Both the position numbers and the translations under genes were made by a program. From Pinus tabuliformis (taxonomy: Eukaryota; Streptophyta; Pinopsida; Pinales; Pinaceae), in NCBI GenBank assembly GCA_031772625.1, contig CM062817.1, positions 945,932,327 to 945,996,326 on the forward strand: a stretch of DNA of 64,000 nucleotides. Direction: 5' to 3'. Each line of letters opens with the position of its first letter. Positions within the stretch are counted from its first letter, which is position 1. Positions 58,546 through 64,000 of the stretch are shown piece after piece. Below the pieces are notes generated by a model. It ran no database searches and had not been told where the DNA came from. It worked only from the letters and a program-made list of their open reading frames with translations.

Positions 58546-60650
58546 GTTGCCCTCTAAAGTATGAGGCCGTTTATCGAGTGAAATGCTTTATTAGGAGGAT
58601 CAAAAGTTCTTTCAATGCTGGGAGGAGACCTGTAATAAGATACAATACAATACATTATCTTCATACTGCTTTCATGATCTAGATGAGGTGGGCATTCCCA
58701 TGCTCAGCTTTATAAATTCATTTTTATGTACCTAGGACAGACAATCGTCTGATGGTAGACTGATGATTCTGATGAAGTCATCATCCTTTTGGTAGGATGA
58801 TTATCTGTGCTGCAATGTTGTACATGTCAATGTCTTTATTTTTCTTGAATATATATCGCAGCCCGGATGGATGAAACTAGATCCGGGGTCTTCAATCTCG
58901 TCCGATATTCACTCGAAGTACAAGTCGATCCATGTGAGAAATGTTTTGAAGTCGAACATGGAAAGACATCGCTTGATTACCAGTCGATGATGTAAACTGT
59001 TAACAAGCGCGAGAGGAATCACCGATAAGGATGATGACCCTCAAGGTACTGCAGTACAATTCACGTGGTGTGAATAAAGGACTTGGCGTCGAACACCACG
59101 CAAAATCTTTCGGTCGAAGGTCATTGATGTATACCTATCGTCGGAAGTGAGAAACTTGCCATTGAGGCATGCAAGCTTCAAAGTACTGAATGGGGTGTTC
59201 CTAGATCAACTTCTTGGATAATGAGCTGATGTTGACAAGAAGCGATCCGTCAAAGGAGGGCCTTGATGAATCCCACATCAATGACACGGAACGGAGCAAA
59301 TTATTTTGATGGAGGTGAAAACAATCTGATGATATATGGTTCAAGATGGTGGTCATGAAGGAATGAAGTATAATGTATGGTAGTGGATGGAACACGGGTG
59401 ACTTCTCTGGATCACTTCTCTTGAACATGTCGTCGACACTTATGTGATGGATCAGTAGCATTTACCCCAAATGTGGATGGTATGGCGTGACCATGGTGAT
59501 GTGACCGGTGAATGAAACAACCCAACCCGACTCAGGCACGGAGTGGAAGTGTCAAGTTCAAGAGCGACTTGCTACCAATAAAGATTCTTTGAATTTCTTC
59601 CCAATTTTTCCCCAGTCATTGCTGACCAGTACCTCTTTATTTTTGTCAAGCTTGAGGAGGATAACATATGCTTGTTCTATAATTTTCCCTTCGGGCAAAC
59701 CCATCGCTATGTTTTAACGAGCCTAGCGGTAGTGAAACTCGTTCTCGTCTAAAGACAAGTTTGTCGCTATTAATTTTTTAACGAGTCTAACGACAAAGAT
59801 AACTCGGTCCTTTTCATTTTTAGAGAGTCTGAAAAGGTACGTAAAGTTAACTCCGAAATTCATTTTTCTTCATCTAATCCCTTAAGTCCGAAAAAGTATA
59901 AAACAATACAGAAGGGATGAATTTTCGATAGTTTTAACGAGCCGAACAAAACAAGCGCTCGATCTTTTTGTGCAATAATCCCTCAGGTCCAAAAAGATTA
60001 AAATCTAGAGGAGGGATAGCACTTCCGGTCGCTTTAACGAGCTGGAAGGCCAAAACTCGACAATCTTTTCATATTTTATGAGTCATATGAAAAGAGCTTA
60101 AAGAAGACTCGTCTTTTGAGGAACGAGTGATAAAATGGGTAGCAGCTAATTCCAGGTAAGGATTGGAATTTTCCAATCACGGCAGTGTCACAAGGATGGC
60201 TAGTGAAATCACTCTTCGCAGCTGTTCCTAAAAATGGGTAAACAATCAAATGGAGGTGAATGATCGGCCAATGGAAAAGTGGAGGTTACGGTGCAAACAC
60301 GACCAAGGCTTTAATGGCTGATAATGCTACATTTACGGTGGTTATTTACCGTAGGATAGTTCATTTTTTAACAAGCTTAAACGCGGATTGAAACACTTGC
60401 TCGGTCTTATGTTTATTTTTTAGCGAGCATGAACTATGTGCTAAAACTGCTCGATTAGATGGTCTTGTTTTGATTTTTTACCATAAATAGCTTCGTCTTT
60501 CCAAAGATAGTACTGCATTTTCAACTGCTTCATCAAACTAGTTAGAAATGAACAACATTTGCTTGAAAATGAGATTAAAACGCTAATATTTTACTTTGAA
60601 CTACGTAAAAAGCAATTAAAAAGTGTTTTTACCTCTCATTTTACCATTTC
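58546..60650 (-). other. Element D 3' region: structured, non-coding
   Basis: It aligns with A's 3' region. Two GTCGAACA...GATGTA units (about 58945-59060 and 59085-59190), then at least four AACGAG...CTCG boxes (59710-60120) with nearby self-complementary words (ATCTTTTTG...CAAAAAGAT; TTTTCATAT...ATATGAAAA). A plus-strand TATA-like word (CATAAATAG) at about 60483 matches the antisense-gene promoter of A. Confidence 0.6.
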
Positions 60651-60852
60651 ATTTGAACTTGGTTTGTTGGAGCTTTGGAGGTGCCTTTTCCCCCTTGATT
60701 TTCATCAGCTGATTTCGAGAGATTCTGCGGAAGAACTTCAGCAAGCCACAGTTCCGCAGTGCGTTCACTGTAACCGGATCATGTAGGGAAATCATGTCCT
60801 CTTCTTCATGTTCTTGTTCTCGCCATGTAAGGGTCATCTTGCTCCGAGATCT
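60651..60852 (-). pseudogene. PMD-like gene N-terminal fragment (antisense to element E)
   Basis: From M near 60837: W-R-E-Q-E-H-E-E-E-D-M, then V-N-A-L-R-N-C-G-L-L-K-F-F, matching W-C-E-R-E-H-E-D-V-D and D-A-L-K-A-C-G-L-Y-K-Y-W of A's PMD protein. A TTTTTCAG acceptor precedes the exon at 60852, as in A. Similarity is lost after about 40 residues. The upstream stretch (60853-61156) holds CAACGCACC words where A's intron holds GTACGCAGG words. Confidence 0.65.
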
Positions 60853-61156
60853 CTGAAAAACAAACAAGAGAGGAGTTAGATCCTGATTTTGATGAGAAAC
60901 AGGCAAAAATTTTCATCAAAAACTGTGCAACAAATTCCTTTTCTGCGCCCAACGCACCTGCAGCAGTGTTCCACCTGCGTTGAATGTCAAACTGCCTTCA
61001 TACTGGCCAACATTCAGCACAGGTTTTGATGTACCCAGGGTGCGTTGATGGCAGAACGAACCCATCAAACCCCAGGGGCTTAGAAAAGCAGAGAATGAAG
61101 CACCAAATGCAAAAAGGAAACCATGAAATGAAAGAGCTCGGGTTTAGCTACTACCT

Positions 61157-62062
61157 GGTCCAGAAACTACTCAGAATCAGTCAAATCAGGATCATTTCAG
61201 CTGCTCCACTAGCCAGCTGCATTGCATAGTACCCCAGTACACTAGCTAGGTGCGTTGCAATGCACCTAAATGCACTACCAGGGTGCGCTGAGCGGGAAAT
61301 GACAAATGGCAGTGTCATTCCGCGAGGTGGACAGACAATGGAAGCTTCCAGAATCTTCCTCAATGACACTTGCCTCACTGAGTTCGACCAAGGATGAGTA
61401 AGAGGCTCTCAGTCTCCAAGTGGAAGCAAGAACTGACAGAGAGAAGCCACAAGTCAAATCATAAGCTGACTCATCCTCTCTGCATACATCTATATATGGA
61501 TCCCTCATCCCAGAGATCCGGAGGCTGGAATTTTGTACTTTGCAGAGAATTGTTGTTGGTTTTGAGATTGAGATCAGTACATTGGGTGATTTATTCTTTG
61601 TTGGAGGTGAAGAAGGGATTCCTTTGCTGGGAGGTTGATGCTGGATCAGACTCACTTGGTTGTATCTCCTCCTGGATCTTCTTGTTATATCAATAAAACT
61701 ATTTGAGTTTCTCCTCATGCTTGTGTATCAATGATGTTTTGTTATATATGCATGTTTAGCTTAAATCTGATCCTAAGCTATTTATGAATGTAAATCCATG
61801 TCTTTGTGTAGTTTTCCTCTTCTGTGATCTTGCAGGAACTTGGTGTAGCTGGGCGAGTGAAGGAGCAGGTAGCTGGAAGCTGTCAAAGAGGAGAGAGATT
61901 GGATCAAAGGAGTAGCGCAAGACACAGGTTATTTCATCCTATTCCTCTTCATTTACAGTTCATAAAGAAGAATACGAAAGTAGTTTTCCTTGTTTGTTGC
62001 TAAGGCACTGTCACACCTTAGTGGGATAGGGGCATTCTGAGTAGACACTTTTCCCAACAACA
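61157..62062 (+). repeat. 5' LTR copy of element E
   Basis: About 906 bp matching D's LTR in inverted orientation, a few percent different. Ends CCCAACAACA. TATA box (TATATATGG) at 61491-61499. Confidence 0.8.
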
Positions 62063-62065
62063 AAA

Positions 62066-62083
62066 TGGCGACTCCGCTGGGGA
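62066..62083 (+). other. Primer binding site of element E
   Basis: TGGCGACTCCGCTGGGGA, identical to A's, three bases after the LTR. Confidence 0.9.
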
Positions 62084-63796
62084 GCGTGTCTAGTTAGTTT
62101 GTTTGTGTTTCTCTTGTTGTTTGTTTCATAAACACAGAAGTAGCAATCGAACTGCATTTGCCATTATCAAATGCAAAGTAGACACCTACTACTTCAATCC
62201 ACTCACTGGATTTGTTTATGATTTGAACAGCTGATTCACAAATGATCTGATTACCCTTTGTGATAGCTCTTAGTCCTCCTTTAAATCATCCCTCTGATTG
62301 TACCTTACTGATTGCTTTTACTCGGCCAAAAACCATAGATTAAACTGCAAACCGTGACCCAGAACCCGGATAGAAGTCTCATTTCTGCCCCAGCGCAGGC
62401 TCTGTGAAGAGGTTCTGCATTTCAACGCAGGTCCCGAGAGGGCTACCTGCGCTGCAATTCAGTTTCTCTATGCAACAGGTGCGCTGATCAGCCTTGCCCT
62501 GTGCAGCTGAGGTTCTTTGCTTCATTTTGTCCAGTTTTGTCTCTGATTTTTGCAGCCTGTTATCAGTGTGTGTACCTGTCTGAAAACCCCTTTTCTTTGC
62601 CTTAATTCCACCTCCTTTGTACAAAAAGACTGTAGATGTTCTTTGTGTGTTTGTTACATCATTTACAGTTTTCCATTGAAAGAGTAGAATAGTCATACTG
62701 TCGTCCTTGGATTTAGATCTGTCGTAAGTGTCGATTTTGATCTTAGGAGAAAGTTTGTTTGCTGTTGACAGTTGATTATACTTTTACTTTTACCTTTGGT
62801 TTGAATTTGTCACTTTCTAGTGTCGAAACGAGTGTTTATTTCAAAATCATAAAGCGTCGTAATCTTCTCTACCTTTTGATTTAAAAAAAAAAGCTTGTTT
62901 GTGTTTTTCACTTGAAAGCAAATTCTGTTTTGTACATCAACTTTCTTTTTAGGCATCAATATTAAGAAAGTGAAAACAAATACATGCATATGTGCATTTG
63001 CATATTGATAGTTTGTATGGCTTGATTTAGGAAAAGTGCATTTATAGTGTGCTCTTTGCTCTTTGAGAAAAGATTGTGTCTTTCTTTTCCCCTTGTAGCT
63101 AGGATTTTCATTGCTGAAAAGAGATAAAAGCTTGCTTATCATCTTTAGATTGCATTTAGGAATTACATCTACATCTCGTGGTGAACCCAAAAAGGCAAAC
63201 TTCTAAGAAAGATTAACTTAAAATAAATTGAATGAATCTAACAACGCTTTGGAACTTAACGCACAACATAGAGGTCTAGGCTAGAGACGTATTCCGGTGT
63301 CGTAAAGCCTGGTAACTGTTGGCCTCACTGATGGTTGGGTGATTCCTCCACTGTGAGACGATAAGTGACAGTACGGACTTGTGCTCCCACGTACCGTCGA
63401 TTATATATTGGGAGACCCCTATAGGCTTAAAACCTTTTATCCATAGGAAGCCGTGTCGGCCGCCCTACTGATCGCAATGCACCGAACACAACATTCGGGA
63501 AGATTGACTGCCGTACTGTAAAACGTATTCTGTAGTTTTGTGATTGGTTTGGTACACCCTCTACCTAGATCTCCAGAGCAGTCCCTTTTGTTCCTTTTCA
63601 GACTCCTTAACGGAAAAGGTCCATCTGAGCACTTGTCACTTCAGGCTCATTAAAAATCGAAGGAGACTAGAGTCATCTTTTGTTTTTTCTCGACTCTTAA
63701 AAACTGAAAAAACAAGTTGTGTCTAAAGCGTCTAAAATTCATTTAATTCGGAAACATACTTCCCCTTTTTATTTTAGTTGATCGAGTAATCCGCAA
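62084..63796 (+). other. Element E 5' leader
   Basis: 1.7 kb without a domain. CGCAGG/ACCTGCG words cluster at about 62390-62490, the position equivalent to A's leader cluster. Near 63590-63720, CTGAAAA/GACTC-type words like those of the 3' region recur. Confidence 0.6.
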
Positions 63797-64000
63797 TCGT
63801 GGAAGAAATTCAATTGAAACCCCGTCGTTCATGGAGGCTTACGAGTCAACCGTCTTTGTCTCCAGAATCGAAACCAGTACGGACAAAGCGAACTCGTTTA
63901 ACCGGTTCGAAATCTCCTATTAAAGTTAGAACAAGTGTTCCAACAACATCCGAGATTCCGGTTACTCCAAACATTTCTGGAAACCCTGCCTCTACAGAAG
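63797..64000 (+). CDS. Element E Gag N-terminus (runs off the window)
   Basis: A frame opening near 63797 (V/M-E-E-I-Q-L-K-P-R-R-S-W-R-L) continues to the window end, rich in Arg/Lys/Ser/Thr/Pro. Its position and basic R-R-S-R-L style match the start of A's Gag (S-R-R-L-R-G). The first codon is a GTG, so the true start is uncertain. Confidence 0.5.

Larger units (their letters stand above)
57504..60650 (-). mobile_element. Element D: 3' end of an A-related Tat-like element
   Basis: Minus-strand LTR (57504-58545) followed by a polypurine tract (minus strand, TTTAGAGGGCAAC) and a 3' region aligning with A's 7085-8880. At about 60650 the alignment stops and sequence in the opposite orientation begins (element E). 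The pol region of D is absent. D inserted into C. Confidence 0.8.
60651..64000 (+). mobile_element. Element E: 5' part of a D-family element, head-to-head with D
   Basis: Plus strand: an LTR copy (about 61157-62062), primer site, 1.7-kb leader and the start of gag, running off the window. To its left lies a minus-strand PMD gene start, which in this family belongs next to a 3' end, so the left edge is rearranged. E's LTR lacks the U3 start seen in D. Confidence 0.75.

Noticed and set aside
1-64000. CRISPR array, bacterial operons or organelle DNA
   Set aside because: No regularly spaced repeats with unique spacers, no operon-like gene runs, and no plastid or mitochondrial genes recognised.

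Overview
The window is plant nuclear DNA made almost wholly of long LTR retrotransposons of the Ty3 (gypsy) type, nested in one another, with no host gene I can support. The evidence for a plant is the plant Ty3/Tat-style primer sites (TCCCCAGCGGAGTCGCCA and variants on the opposite strand, and the initiator-Met site TGGTATCAGAGC), the extra RNase H domains typical of Tat/Ogre relatives, a plant mobile domain (PMD) gene, and G-box/ABRE-like promoter words. Such deep nesting, and LTRs up to 4 kb, point to a large genome. A gymnosperm or other non-grass vascular plant is my guess, not something the sequence proves.

Layout. 1-3130: decayed first copy of an unrecognised coding family ('H'). 3131-6032: AT-rich flank without genes, holding a small promoter-like patch. 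6033-24846: element A, an 18.8-kb minus-strand Ty3/Tat-like element with 1052-bp LTRs and a perfect CACGC target duplication. It carries gag-PR-RT-RNH-INT, a second RNase H after the integrase, and, on the opposite strand, a spliced-looking PMD gene with its own TATA box. A 3.4-kb non-autonomous Ty3 element, G (11571-14933, perfect CATCT duplication), sits in A's integrase. 24847-26890: flank. 26891-30061 and 54502-about 54850: second H copy, split by element F.

30062-54501: element F, old and minus-strand, with gag, zinc knuckle, protease, a second gag-like domain and a coiled-coil extra ORF, but no reverse transcriptase. It is split by element B (35882-50864), a 15-kb minus-strand Tat-like element with 4.0-kb LTRs and its extra RNase H between protease and RT. 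55688-57503: the start of element C, plus strand, a relative of B, cut by D. 57504-about 60650: the 3' end of element D, a relative of A on the minus strand. About 60650-64000: element E, of D's family but on the plus strand, head-to-head with D, with its gag running off the window.

Order of events, read from nesting and LTR similarity by eye: H and C first; F into the H/C region (LTRs about 15% different); B into F (about 2-3%); A into the left flank (about 1.2%); G into A (well under 1%). D inserted into C; D and E LTRs differ by a few percent. The most unusual features are the antisense PMD gene, the two different positions of the extra RNase H, a short GC-rich motif family placed at the same three sites in A and in D/E but with an element-specific core, the unrecognised H family, and the RT-less two-gag element F.
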